DNA from: Thoreauomyces humboldtii | Lineage: Eukaryota; Chytridiomycota; Chytridiomycetes; Spizellomycetales; Powellomycetaceae | Assembly (NCBI GenBank): GCA_027596035.1 | Contig: JADGJA010000337.1 | Span: 1-22,502 of the forward strand | Length of the DNA: 22,502 nucleotides | Reading direction: 5' to 3' | Shown here: positions 1 through 10,400 of the stretch, one piece after another | Position numbering within the stretch: the first letter of the stretch is position 1 | How the letters are laid out: every line of letters begins with the position of its first letter | The notes under the pieces: generated by a model | What the model was told of the DNA's origin: nothing | Seen by the model: the letters and a program-made list of their open reading frames with translations, nothing else | Database searches by the model: none | Program-made: the position numbers and the translations under genes

Positions 1-1343
1 AAGCGAAGACAAGTGAAGAGAAACCGAGACGGAAGAGCGAAAAGGCCATGGCCTTTTATAGCGGACGTCCCGTCTGCGGTTCACGCCTTCGCCAAGGCGA
101 GCACAGCCTTCCGCTGGGCCCCCAAACTTTGGGGACCCCAAACTCTGTGGGCCTGCTGACCCCCGTTCCGTGCCGATCCCGTTCCGTTCCGTGCGCCTAA
201 TCGGGAAGGGGATCCGGCCAGGGGTATAAAGAAAGCGCATGGATTTCCACGCGCTCCTCTGACATGGTTTGTTCGGTTCGAGAGAAACGCCACGGAAGAC
301 CCCTCTCTAGAATGCATGTAAGTGCTTTTCCGTTGGTAACGTCAAGTTCCACCCGCTCCGTCTGACTAACGCATGCTTGGTAACGCCGACGAACACGTTT
401 TTTTTCTTTTTCTTCCTACCCGTCCCTGCCCGTTCCGATGCTTGTTGCGTGACTCGCTCTGCGTTAGATGATCGGGGAGTTCCGAGTCTGCTGATCACGG
501 TGGTTTACCCGGAAGAGCGATCCCGCGGGGTGCCCTCTCGCTAAGGTCCAAGCAGAAAGGCTGGATCCTCTCTGTGGTTCCAGTCGAAAAATGCGCAGTC
601 GAATGCGAAAGGACGGTGAAAGTGCGAAGGTTGCACCTTCGTGGGCGGTGAACTCGATGCGAGAAAGATCGAAGGGAGGGTTACCAAACAGATAAGCATG
701 CTTGCGAGAAAGATCCTCCCTTCTGTGAGCAGACGACGGTTTCCTTTCGAAGGCGAACGTAGAAGTTTCGGCTATTCGTGCGCTGGCGGTTCGCTATTGG
801 AGGAGAGACGTTCTCAAGGGGTGGTTGACGTCCACTGGATCTTTGATCCACTCCACTCGCCAAATGATCGCAGAAAACGATCATACCCGGAAGCGACAGG
901 AAACGAACTTCAGGAGCCTTTAATGCGGCGTCAGAAGGGAAGGTCAGAAGGGAAGGACTCACTTCATCCCGCCCTGGAAGATACGCCGGCTTCATCGTCT
1001 CCCAAGGTAGACATGAACATGCCCAACGTAGGAGGAGCCTCAAGTCTCACAGTTTTGAAGTATTCAAGTACGGTACGCGGGCTATCGTAACGACGCTGTC
1101 GAACGAAAGGTAGGCGAGCTAGCGTTCGTGGAATGCTTTATGCCGAGAGTTCTCGGCTCTGGGCAAGCCCGCAAACCAAATCACCGGTCCCCCACGTCAT
1201 TTCGGCATAGTTTCGCATCAAGTATGTTTGAGCCGATGCATGGAGTGCATGGAGTGCGACAGAAGTTTATGGATTGTGGAGGGTTTGAGATCTTTGGGAA
1301 AAGAACCGGGGGTAGGAGAAAAAGAGCCGAGACATGCCACTGA
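1..1343. other. Intergenic region, no gene recognised
   Basis: This stretch lies downstream of the Sec24 stop codon and runs to the window edge. Open frames exist on both strands (a 149-codon plus frame at 641-1090 and a 120-codon minus frame over the same bases), but neither translation shows a family motif and each is interrupted on all sides. I see short local structure only: a pyrimidine run near 397-417, a palindrome GAAGGTTGCACCTTC around 627, a tandem copy of about 13 bases (AGAAGGGAAGGTC type) near 930-956, and a doubled CATGGAGTG near 1240-1257. The Sec24 3' UTR must lie at its right end. No tRNA or rRNA was seen. It may contain the promoter of a gene beyond the left edge. Confidence 0.5.
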
Positions 1344-4300
1344 CTACGCGGCGCTGACCTTGGCTAGCCGCTCGCGAACGACACTCAGGAATTGGTGGTA
1401 TGAGTAGCTAGAATCGATCCGGTCTTCTATGAGCTGCGACGTGAACTGTGCTCGAGACGCTGGGTCGCCGTCCTCCTTGACGACGATCAGATGCGGGTAG
1501 TTGGTCATCATCTGCAGGCGGACCTCGCGGACTTTGCCAATGATGTTGTTCACCCGCGTGCTGTAGTCGTTCTGAAGGATTGGGAGGGTCGTCTAGAATT
1601 GACGAAAAACTCAGCAGCGAGAACGTTAGCCCGAAAAGGATCATCTTCGTTACCTTTCCAGGGACGATCGCATCATATGACGGTTTGTCAAACAGGTCGT
1701 GTACGATCTGCGCGGAAGTACCCCTGCTGACCCAAAGGAACATCTCAAGGCCGTTTTCTAGTAGGTACACGCCTTGTCTGTCGAGCTTTTCGCTGATCAA
1801 ATTCATGCACGGAGGATACACGAATTCGCCATCTGGCCCGGGAAGACCAGCCTGAGACCAGACGTGGAAGTGATGAGATTCGAAAGGCTATTCGTAAATC
1901 GTTCATTTGATCTTACCGTGGGATCCAGGTTGTGCAGGGACCAAAACCGAGGATGCATTTGGACGAGAGAAAGTTCTGGTGGTAACACGTATAACATAGC
2001 CATGAGATACGAGCGGAGATCGCTAGAGACGCTGCTCGTAGTGCGGAAGGCATTCTATGGGGCCAGTCTGTGGTGAGTTTGGAATATAACACCGGTCAGT
2101 TAGCTTTAATCTTACGTTTTTGAGTAGTCCCAAAATCAAGAGAGGGAGAAGCTTCAAGTTTTCTGGAACCAGGAGCTGCACCGACTGTCCGGAGGAAGTA
2201 AAAGCCGACTTGTATGCCCCAATGATATCGTCCAGCTTGTACATCAAAGCCTCTCGCGCATCCTCAATCTTGGAAGTGAGCGCACGTTCAACAGCTGTTT
2301 GCAAGCTTGTAAGTAACAATCCCTGGTCTTGATTATTCAGTAAAGGTCCTACCCTTTTTCGAGAGTAGCGAAGCAAGAGCAATCTGATCAGTTGCCGTAA
2401 AGACGTCCGCAAGATTGTTTGTCACAGGGATGGCCAAGGTAATCACACGAATTCTTCGCTCTCCTGCAATTCCAAAAAAGGTAAGGGAAAGCGCAATGTC
2501 AGACGAACGTAAAAGTGGTACGTACCGGTACTGCTCGTGTGAAGCAGGGCAGTCTGGAAGCATGCGAGAGAACTCGTCAGATTCTCCGAAAGAGCCATTT
2601 CGACGGCGTATGAGTTGTCAGGGCTGACGTTCGGGAGCGACAGCAGATCCGTGGAACGAAGGAAGAAGTTCCCGTGGAAGGCCGTCATCCGAATTCCTTT
2701 GGAAGCTCGTACGCGCATTACAGCTTCCAAGCCGATCGGGCGAGAAAGGAAATGGGAGAATTCGTGGGCAAATTTCATGGCGTCCTCAGAACGAGCGGCA
2801 TTGAAGTGAGGGTAGTAGTATACCGAGCCGCCGGTGAATTTCGCACAACCGCCTAGATGCGAGTCAGAAACGCTGAAAGCCGCTGATTAGATCAGCGGTG
2901 GCACTTACTCAAAGTGGCTACGTCCGCATATTGAGGGCTGAAAAGGAAAACATCAATGCTGACTTGTGTCGGCGAGCACGAAACCGCCATGTTCTTGTAA
3001 AAGCCTGACTGCGGCTGCAAAAGTGAGACTTCCTGCAGATGACGCGAAGATCTCCGTTAGTGTAGCTCCAAGGATTTCAGGACAATGTCGAGGTACCTTT
3101 GGTGTTCCCCAAAGCTTCGGGTCATCCCGCTGCTTCAAGGATCCTTCGTTTACGTTGGGAAGCGTAGATTGCAACACAATAATCTTACCACCGATAGCGT
3201 TCTGTATAACAGTGGCTAATGAGTTTTAATTCAATCTGAGAGCTATTCATAAACCTTACGATCATCTTGTGTGCCGCCTGAATTGCGCGTCCTAGCGCGT
3301 TTCCGACGTTTGTGGTGTTTTTGAACATGTCGGCCATCCTTTGAAGCAGCGCCTCGATCAATGGGCGCGACTCCGTCAGTGATACAAGAAGATCGTATGG
3401 CATGGGCAAGAAGGTGTCATCAAGATCCGACACAACAAGCATCTGCGGCTCTGAAACGTTGGGCTACGTATGAAACGGAAGTAAGCTTCAAGGAAACCGG
3501 AATCCGCGGGGATCACGGACAACGTACGCTCAGATTGTAAAAGTGCAGCGCACTATCCACAGTAATAAAGCCCACTTTCGTCCTGTTGTCAGTGTTGGGT
3601 ATTGAATCCAGCGTATCCAAAATCGTCCTGGCTGCAGTAGCGAGCATGCCCGATTGCACGGCCGAGTGCGAAACATCTATAATGAAAAGCATGACGACGG
3701 GTTGCGGTGGCCGCACCTGAAGCACAAGATCATTAGCATCCACTTCCCAGACGCTGTTTCCCTGGAATTCTCACAAACCATGTACTCCTGCGGTGCAACA
3801 AACTCCACTACCGCATGCGTGAGTTCCGGCCGGGTCATTCGGTCAACGTGCGCTCTCGTATCCGGATCCCAATCGAAGAAGCTCGGGACTAACGTGAGTT
3901 TAGCAACGGTTGATTGATGTATACTATTCCAATAGCTCTCACCTTCGTTGGTCAAAAAACACAAATTACATTTCCACCGAGATCCTTGCTCGACAAACTG
4001 CACCCAGGGGTTGATATAAGTGCGGCAGCGTCGGCATCGAACGATTTGTGGGGGATTGATCAAAGGTACAGGGTCCTAGGATAATGCTGTTAGATAGCCG
4101 TTCCAAGTATTCATCCTCCGACGGCAACCATTACCTCTCCAGCCAGCAAATGTCTGTAAGGCGTCAATAAAAGCCCGAAAGGGATCTTGCATTTGTTCAT
4201 CAAAGCCATTGTTTGCGGTATCGCGTTGAGGGTACATCGTTTGTATTTAGGATCAGCATTCGACGCTGGATGTTGCGAGACTGACGACTGGACGTGGGAT

Positions 4301-5665
4301 GGATGATCTATCAGTAATGAGGGTTCAACAGATAAATCAGAAGCTCATTGTTTCCTGAACCTGTGGTGTAACCCAGGACTTGGTAACTCCGCTCGCCAGT
4401 TCTGAGATGTTAGGAGCAAACTGCAATAGGTTTACCGCTTGAGGACCTGCCGGCTGGTATCACTGTTAGCAACCGAGACAGCTTCGTGGAATACGATCCT
4501 CACACCAACCTGGCCATTCATATTCATTTGGCCAAATCCAGTACTAAGTTGCGAGACATCCTGGTTTCCATACGGTCCTGGCGCACCGGGTGGTCCTTGA
4601 TTACCCCATTGCTGCTGCTGCTGCGGCGGCTGCTGCTGTTGCTGATTCCCGAAAGTCGGAACCTGTGCTCCACCTGGCTGCCCTCCAAACGCCGGCACAT
4701 GCGCCCCGCCTCCAAACGAAGGGACCTGCGCCCCACCAGATTGGCCGCCAAACGACGGAACCTGTGCCCCGCCTGGGTGTCCCTGGAAGTTTTGCCCCTG
4801 TGCACCCGGCGGGAAGTACTGCTGCGGTTGCGGACCTCCACCAAGAGCAGGTGATGCCATGCCTGGCGTTGCAGGTCTGTCGTAAGGTGAACTCGCCGAA
4901 AACGGGTCCAGCTGCTGGGCCGTGTTGACATACGGGTCGCCCGTGGGATATGCTCGTCGTCCCGCGCGCGACCCGGGAGGAGCCCCACCCGGTCCAGGGG
5001 GAGGTGGAGTTCCGACGACGGGTGGGATGAAGTTCGACGGCATTCGTCCTAAACCAAGAGCAGGAGAGCTGGGACCGGCTGATCCTGGGAAATTTCCGAG
5101 TCCCGTAGATAAAGTGGGTCGCGGCGCGGTTCCTGGTGGACCTGAAGCAGGTGGGCCTTGCCCAAACTGTCCGCCTCCTGAGGGGCGCGGAGGCAAGTTG
5201 CTGGGAGCGCTCTGAGGTTGCCCAGGGTAGGGCTGAGGTGATGCAGGCCCGGCAGGTCGAAAGTTTCCCATGGGTCTCACTTGAGGTGTAAATCCTCCGG
5301 CTTGATTTCCGAGAGGCGCACTCTGATTCAAGGCGCCACCTGGCCCACCAGGTGCAGGACGAAAAGCCTGCGGAGTACCAGGTCTACTCGCTGCCAAGCT
5401 TGGACTATTCATGCCTGCCCATCGTAGAGAGCGTTAGCGGGATTGTAGTTTCAAAGAAAGCCGCATCATCGCTACCAAAAGGGCGGGGTCCCTGTAGGCC
5501 GGCTTGTGGCTGAGGCGGACCGGCGAGACCGGGACGCATGTTGGGACCAGGAGATCCAGGAGGCATTCCCGGCCGATTAGGCTGGCCAAAGCCAGGCTGA
5601 CCCGGCTGCTGTTGCGGAGGTCGCTGCATGCCGTAGTTTGTGTTGGTTGGGGAGGGCGCGGCCAT
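1344..5665 (-). CDS. SEC24: COPII coat cargo adaptor Sec24
   Basis: Sec24 pairs with Sec23 in the inner COPII coat and selects cargo at ER exit sites. Reading the minus strand, I place 16 exons: 5665-5476, 5414-4504, 4453-4361, 4287-4135, 4075-3943, 3888-3779, 3716-3528, 3442-3260, 3201-3097, 3032-2909, 2852-2526, 2463-2353, 2294-2116, 2054-1917, 1851-1654, 1592-1344, giving about 1,130 residues, usual for fungal Sec24. Domains in order: a Pro/Gly/Gln-rich N-terminus (about 1-380); a zinc finger with CRRC at about 463-466 and CNLC at about 485-488; a vWA-like trunk starting [14 protein letters not shown] (about 532); a beta-sandwich with [11 protein letters not shown] and [13 protein letters not shown]; a helical domain from [16 protein letters not shown] (about 876); and a gelsolin domain with [13 protein letters not shown] (about 1010). 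The start at 5665 is chosen over an in-frame ATG at 5719 because MAAPSP opens the disordered tail. Junctions 2/3 (end 4504 or 4510), 3/4 and 7/8 (3524/3450 would add four residues giving [13 protein letters not shown]) are uncertain; the rest fit conserved sequence well. Confidence 0.95.
4645..4780 (-). repeat. [14 protein letters not shown] repeats in the Sec24 N-terminus
   Basis: Within Sec24 exon 2 the minus-strand translation has about four imperfect copies of a 10-12 residue unit, [31 protein letters not shown] and [11 protein letters not shown], encoded by repeated DNA units of about 33-36 bp. A Gln-rich run ([12 protein letters not shown]) follows directly, encoded near 4610-4645. The unit lies in the disordered part before the zinc finger and is not a conserved Sec24 domain. 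Confidence 0.8.
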
Positions 5666-5949
5666 GCTCAGGAATCCGACCTGCAAATAGTTGCAAGGTT
5701 TCGAAGCCTGCCTTGGCAATCGTCGATGCTCGTGTTGCCTAGTTGGTGCAGGGACGACGAGGGTGGGTTGTATCGTCGGGGGTGTAGTTCAGCGGAAGCC
5801 CCAAGATGGCGTGTGTGCTGTAATAGATGCGCCGGATTTGGCCTTTGGTCCTTTGGCCTTAGGCCGCACTTCCCCTCTTCCCCTCTTCCCTCTGGTCCTT
5901 GCGGCAGCGGGATCGACAGCAGCCCTCCACCCCCCTTATCTGGCCCCTT
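5666..5949 (-). promoter_or_regulatory. Presumed Sec24 upstream region
   Basis: This is the sequence immediately 5' of the Sec24 start, up to the mobile remnant. It has no convincing coding frame. It contains a CT-rich run near 5872-5892 (AG-rich on the Sec24 sense strand) and a small repeat/palindrome cluster near 5838-5865, with two CCTTTGG copies followed by GGCCTTAGGCC. No clear TATA element was seen. Promoter function is inferred from position only. Confidence 0.4.
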
Positions 5950-6169
5950 ATAGCCTTATACATGTAGCCCTCATTAGTATCGGGTACCACCAGTAACAAG
6001 TGATGACTTCCCCCGTCTCTTCCATCATGTAAACAAAGGGAAGGTTCGAAGCCAAAGCACGTAGAAAGCCCTCATTTGCCGTTTTGGCTGCGGCGAAGGA
6101 CAGTGACGGCGGTGACCACGGCAGATAGGGATACTGCGGCGGCCACGGCAAAGGCGTGGCGGCGCATGA

Positions 6170-6589
6170 TGGCGAAGGACAGCGGAGAGGGAGACCGCGG
6201 GGGCAACAGTGACGGCAGAGAGGGAGGCGACATGTAGGTTCCTCATCGACGAGTACCTCACGTCCTCCATCTGCCCCATCGGAGAGCAAGTCGGGGACGG
6301 CATCTCCTACCACAAGGTCAGAAAGAAAGTTGTCCCGAAGCGACCCAGTCCACGACCATGGAGGACAGGACAGTTGGAAGACGTCCACGGTTTGTTGGGG
6401 TGCGACCACCCGAAATGTGTACAACAAACCTTCGGCGTCAGCAACCAAGGCCGTCGAATCCGCTACTTCAACCGAGACACCCTCAGCGTCCGCAACATGA
6501 GAACCATCGTCCAGTCCCATCTGCAAGGGAACGGAAGACCGGAGGCATTCCGGAGGGGACGACAGGGAGATGGAGGACAGCAGGACTGA
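6170..6589 (+). pseudogene. Fanzor/TnpB-like nuclease, C-terminal remnant
   Basis: Fanzors are eukaryotic relatives of the transposon-encoded RNA-guided nuclease TnpB. The plus frame, open from 6170 to a TGA at 6587-6589, reads IDEYLTSSICP at 6245-6277, which matches the usual lead-in to the zinc ribbon (hydrophobic-DE-Y/F-x-T-S-x-x-C-P). About 120 bases on come VHGLLGC (C at 6401), a second Cys at 6416 in C-x4-C spacing, then FNRDTLSVRNM, with NRD at 6470-6478 and Asn at 6494. That is the shape of the last RuvC motif (RD...N), where the Asp would be catalytic. The first cysteine pair is incomplete: the sequence is CPIG where CPxC is expected. The upstream RuvC I/II region and N-terminus are absent; all plus frames have stops in 5950-6169. 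I read it as a truncated, probably inactive copy. The assignment rests on motif recognition, not an alignment. A different zinc-ribbon transposon protein is the main alternative. Confidence 0.58.
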
Positions 6590-6637
6590 TATGATGTAGA
6601 ATACTCCGGAGTAGTTAGCGCTACATCCACCCACCAC

Positions 6638-7309
6638 TTACCCGATGGTTGTGATTGGTACAGCTCCCAGCTGCTTGTGTTTTTTGTTTTTGTTGAAGAT
6701 AGCCTTCGTCAAAGGGAGATGGGACCGAGGGACCCATTCTTCGCACGTCGTGGTTGGCGCCGAGATCGCCGCCCGATATCCCTCGACCGTTCGCACTGCG
6801 AGCTGTCGTTCGTCCGAGAGATATGCGTAGAAGTTCGCCTGATCTATAGGGGAGGATCGAACGGAATCGATACCCCGGGCCTCACACCAGCTGTGGAATA
6901 CGCCCCAGAAATAGTCGTACTGCCGGCTGGTGGCGGGTTTGTGTTGCGCTGCGAGAAGTCGGCGAGCTGCGTCCGATAACTCGCTGCCTCCGACCGCTTC
7001 CCGGAAAGCTTCCAAGCGAGCGTGATTGCCCACGGCGGCGACGACATCGCCAGGCCCGACTGCGCCAGAAACGTGGTCGGCGAGTGGGAAATGGGGATCG
7101 GGGGGCCGACGCTGAGCTCCAGGAGTAGCGGGAAGCTCAGTAGCGTCGGCCAGTAAGGTACGAGCTGTCATCAAGACCCTGCTGTCGAACAGTTCTGACT
7201 GTGCACACTCTCTCGTCGTTCCCCACCTTCTGCACGCAGGAGCTGACCTGCTCGTTTGGACGAACCTATCAGGCCAAGCAGTCGTCCAAAAGTCGTTAGC
7301 GTGCCGCAA
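6638..7309 (-). pseudogene. Tyrosine recombinase fragment (core-binding domain)
   Basis: The minus frame, about 223 residues, is open after an in-frame TAG just upstream of 7309 and begins at TTG rather than ATG. Its second half resembles the SAM-like core-binding domain of tyrosine recombinases of DIRS/Ngaro/Crypton elements: KPATSRQYDYFWGVFHSWC (around residues 130-150), then a segment with NFYAYLSDERQLAVRTVEGY and RAAIS, then LPLTKAIFNKNKKHKQ, like the 'lLKGiFN+RPP' stretch before the catalytic domain in DIRS recombinases. The frame ends at GG|GTAAGT (donor at 6641), followed by CTAAC and an AG at 6586, a 56-bp intron-like interval. Past that point no frame shows the catalytic R...HxxR...Y residues, and the region is occupied by the oppositely oriented nuclease remnant. 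So the gene is broken or was interrupted. First-half sequence is unrecognised. Confidence 0.55.
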
Positions 7310-7419
7310 GGACTATCTGGGAAGAAGCTAGCCTTTCCGACGGATACCCTCCGACCAGAACCTCTTTGGCACGCCTCGCTGTGGGGTAGGGCATTTCGGG
7401 CCCAGCTCCCTGGCGTAGC

Positions 7420-10400
7420 ATGGACGGGCAGGGGGACAGCGACAAAAGCACGAGGATCGGAGAGAGTTCTTCACTGCCTCCAAAAGCCCCGAGCGTTCTG
7501 TCTTATGCATCTGGTCGTCGGAAACTCGCCGAGAATGAGGGGGGATCTACTGGAACTACCGACCGGTCCGGCGTCTCTGCGCCTGCGCGAAGGCAGAGTC
7601 TCGGCCTTACCAATTCCTTGCCCGAAATCATCTCGAGAACAAGCTCCTTGAGCACTAAAGCCCCAAACGGAAAACGCACTCCGGCCCAGCTGGTGCTTCA
7701 GAATGTTTTTGCACGCTTCGTGCGAGCTGCGGAGCTCAAGGTCAATACGCTGATTTACACCCAGCCCCTTGTATGTATGATTGTCGAGAGTTAGAGTATC
7801 TCCTTTTGAAAACTCACCAAATCTGTGATTCATAGGACCGTGAACCTGACCTTTTCACCCCGATCCGGGCAGGCACCGATGTGGCCTTCGATTGCCTGCT
7901 GGAGAGCATGGGTTCAGTTGCGAAGCATTGCCCAAAACTAATGATCGATAGCATTATGGTGTGGCGCAAATCAAAGAGTGAAACTACGACAAGTGAGGGA
8001 ACGCGCAACATGTATGTGTTCTGGGAGATGGGTCTCAGGTTTAGCACTACCTCCGAGTAACCTGTGACCTACGAACAAAGTACTGCAATATATCCGCACC
8101 TGAAAGGCAAAGATCTTGAGTACATAGTCAAAGAGCGGAAATCGGTATGAACTGCCGCCGGATGTGTGTGAACTTCTGTGACAGAATCACTCAACCACTC
8201 ACCAGTCATTCTCTGACTAGCTCGTTTCAAACTTCATATTATGCCGAGTCCTGATTGCGATAGTGCAGCGCTTGACTCGCGACACTTTGCCGGATGACCT
8301 GGAAGAAAAGTTGGAAGACATGGTGTTCGGCCAGCTACGAAACGCCGATCCGTAAGTCTTTCAAGCAGGTGCTCAGGAGTCCTCTGAAGAAAACTAATTT
8401 CGACAAAGGGATGTAACTGTGCGCTCGATCAATCGGCAAGCAAACATCGATCTGTTCGCCGAGTTAGTAGGAACGCTCTCGAATATTCGGTAAGTAATGG
8501 GGACTCCAGCTTAGATGAAAGCAGCCGTTGACTTCGATCCGACAGATTTGCAACTGTCAGTGCCAGGTTCATTACCGAGTTATCACGTGCTTCTACATTC
8601 AAAGAGGGAAAGCTTGATCTTATCATTCGAAGCATGCGATTTTTGAAGCTCAAAGTAGGTGCTTGCAGGACCAAACGTACTCTTTCAGTACAACTAATGA
8701 ACTATGAAGATCTATCCAATGGACGCGTTGGAAGATACCGCAGAGTTTCTGCAGACTTGCGCCGAGCTCTTTCAAAATGCGCATAACACACGTATCAAGC
8801 ATGCTTACGTAGAGGTTTTTGTCCAGCTTCTGGAACCAATCGCAGCCGTAAGTCCTTGATTTGATAACATATCCTTGAAAACCTGTGTGATTGAATCCGA
8901 GCAGGTGGCAACAGCAGAAGTAAACCTGCCCGCGTGGATGAAGACCGTCGAGCTTATCTTTCCGAAAGCCAACAAAATGCTTGGCAAGCCTCGTCATCTG
9001 CAGGTGAGTAGATGGGAGAAGTTCCCCATATAGCGCTTTCTACTGACGGCTTATGTTCGCACAGGCCGTGTTGCCGCTCATTAGCACCCTTCTCTGCGTT
9101 TCACGCAAAGATTTCTTTCACAAGTACTGGGGTGACTTCACGGAGATTTGCTTTAAACAGCTACGCGATAAGCAGTTGCGGACAATCGCTCTGTCATCGA
9201 TTGCGCGGCTCGTTTGGGTGTACCTTTTCCGATGCAGCGAAACACCGACCAGCAATGTCCATCGAAAGATTGACTCGATGATCCGAATTCTTTTCCCTGT
9301 CAATCGAAGGGGAGTGATACCGGCAGATACGAGCTTACAGGGATTCATCCAGATTGTTTACTTTATCTGTGTGAAATTCCCAGAGTATGGAATCGACAAC
9401 ATATTGAGCAATCTCTTGGGGATCGAACATGGTTCCGCCTTGCTATCCGGACTTGGGACCTCAACAGGAGGCTCATCGGCGTCATTGATCAGTGCTTCAA
9501 GTATCCTGACAGGGGGAAAAGACCTAGTTGCCGTACCTGGCAATGGCTTCCTCGATGATTGGACCACAAGCACGGCAATGACAGGAAGCGGACCTGCGTC
9601 TTCAATATCGACAATGGTAGTTGGAGACACCATCGTCAATCCTGAACGTCTGATCATAGCTCTACGCGCCTTTCTTCTCCTGCTAGCGGACATGGAGGAC
9701 ACGCTTGGGGGCGGCCAGAAGGAGTCCAACGGGCTCACGGCCGGCACAGTTTCTGCTGTGCAAGGAAATCTGGGCGCCAGCAAGGTCGTTGTGGAAGGCA
9801 AAGTGAGCATCGCCCCTCCACCGTTTCCACCGTCAGATCCGCATGCAATACTCGGATACATCGACATTGATTTTCTTAACAACACACGGGCTCGGGCAGG
9901 AAGTACGTCACACTGCAGTGACATCAGGATGCCTCTCTCCGCGGGCGTCGTGGCCCGTATGGGAACGAGCATGCGGGAATCGATGGACCGTTTCAATGAC
10001 TCCTTAGGGAAGGTGGCCATTGCTCTGGACAACTTATGTGGTTGGTCTCTCCTCACCGAGACCGGACTTATGCTCTCGACCGTTGCATCCATGGGTACAA
10101 GTGCTGTCGGCACCCTCGGCATACGACGCGGGAGTATTTCGGACACGGCGACTAGTACTGGGTCGGCGGGGGGATCGGACAAGGATATTCGCGCGAGTGT
10201 CCTTGACGTTGTATCCCGGGAGCGGCAGCTGCTTTACGATCTCGTGCACACTTATCTGGACTGTCTGCCACGAATAGCCCCTACAGGCCTCGGTCCGGTC
10301 AAAATTGTCGAGTTGCTCGCACGATATGTACTTCACGCAGATGAGGGCATCCAGTTGGCGGCTAGGGAGGCATTGAAAAGGATTTGCTCCTTGAACGAAC

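Larger units (their letters stand above)
5950..7309. mobile_element. Degraded mobile segment with nuclease and recombinase remnants
   Basis: The divergent intergenic space between Sec24 and the Furry gene contains coding remnants of two typical mobile-element proteins in opposite orientation: a Fanzor/TnpB-like C-terminus on the plus strand and a tyrosine-recombinase N-terminal half on the minus strand, about 50 bp apart. Neither is complete. I could not identify terminal repeats or target-site duplications, so the outer limits are only estimates (left limit roughly where the Sec24 upstream sequence gives way; right limit at the upstream end of the recombinase frame, about 110 bp from the Furry start). 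It may be one composite element or two nested insertions; the sequence alone does not decide. Confidence 0.5.

Noticed and set aside
5777..5800. GGGGGTGTAGTTCAGCGG resembles the acceptor and A-box start of a tRNA
   Set aside because: After the first 18 bases no anticodon arm, T-arm (GGTTCGANTCC-like B box) or pairing 3' acceptor strand follows, so it is not a tRNA gene; at most a decayed fragment or chance.
5948..6637. A 229-codon minus-strand frame opposite the nuclease remnant
   Set aside because: Its translation is low-complexity (runs of Pro, Cys, Leu) and matches nothing recognised, while the plus-strand frame has recognisable TnpB/Fanzor motifs; I treat it as antisense shadow. It also gives no recombinase catalytic motif.
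9358..10182. A 274-codon minus-strand frame inside the Furry gene
   Set aside because: It is opposite a 1,320-codon conserved exon and shows no family motif; antisense shadow of GC-rich coding sequence.
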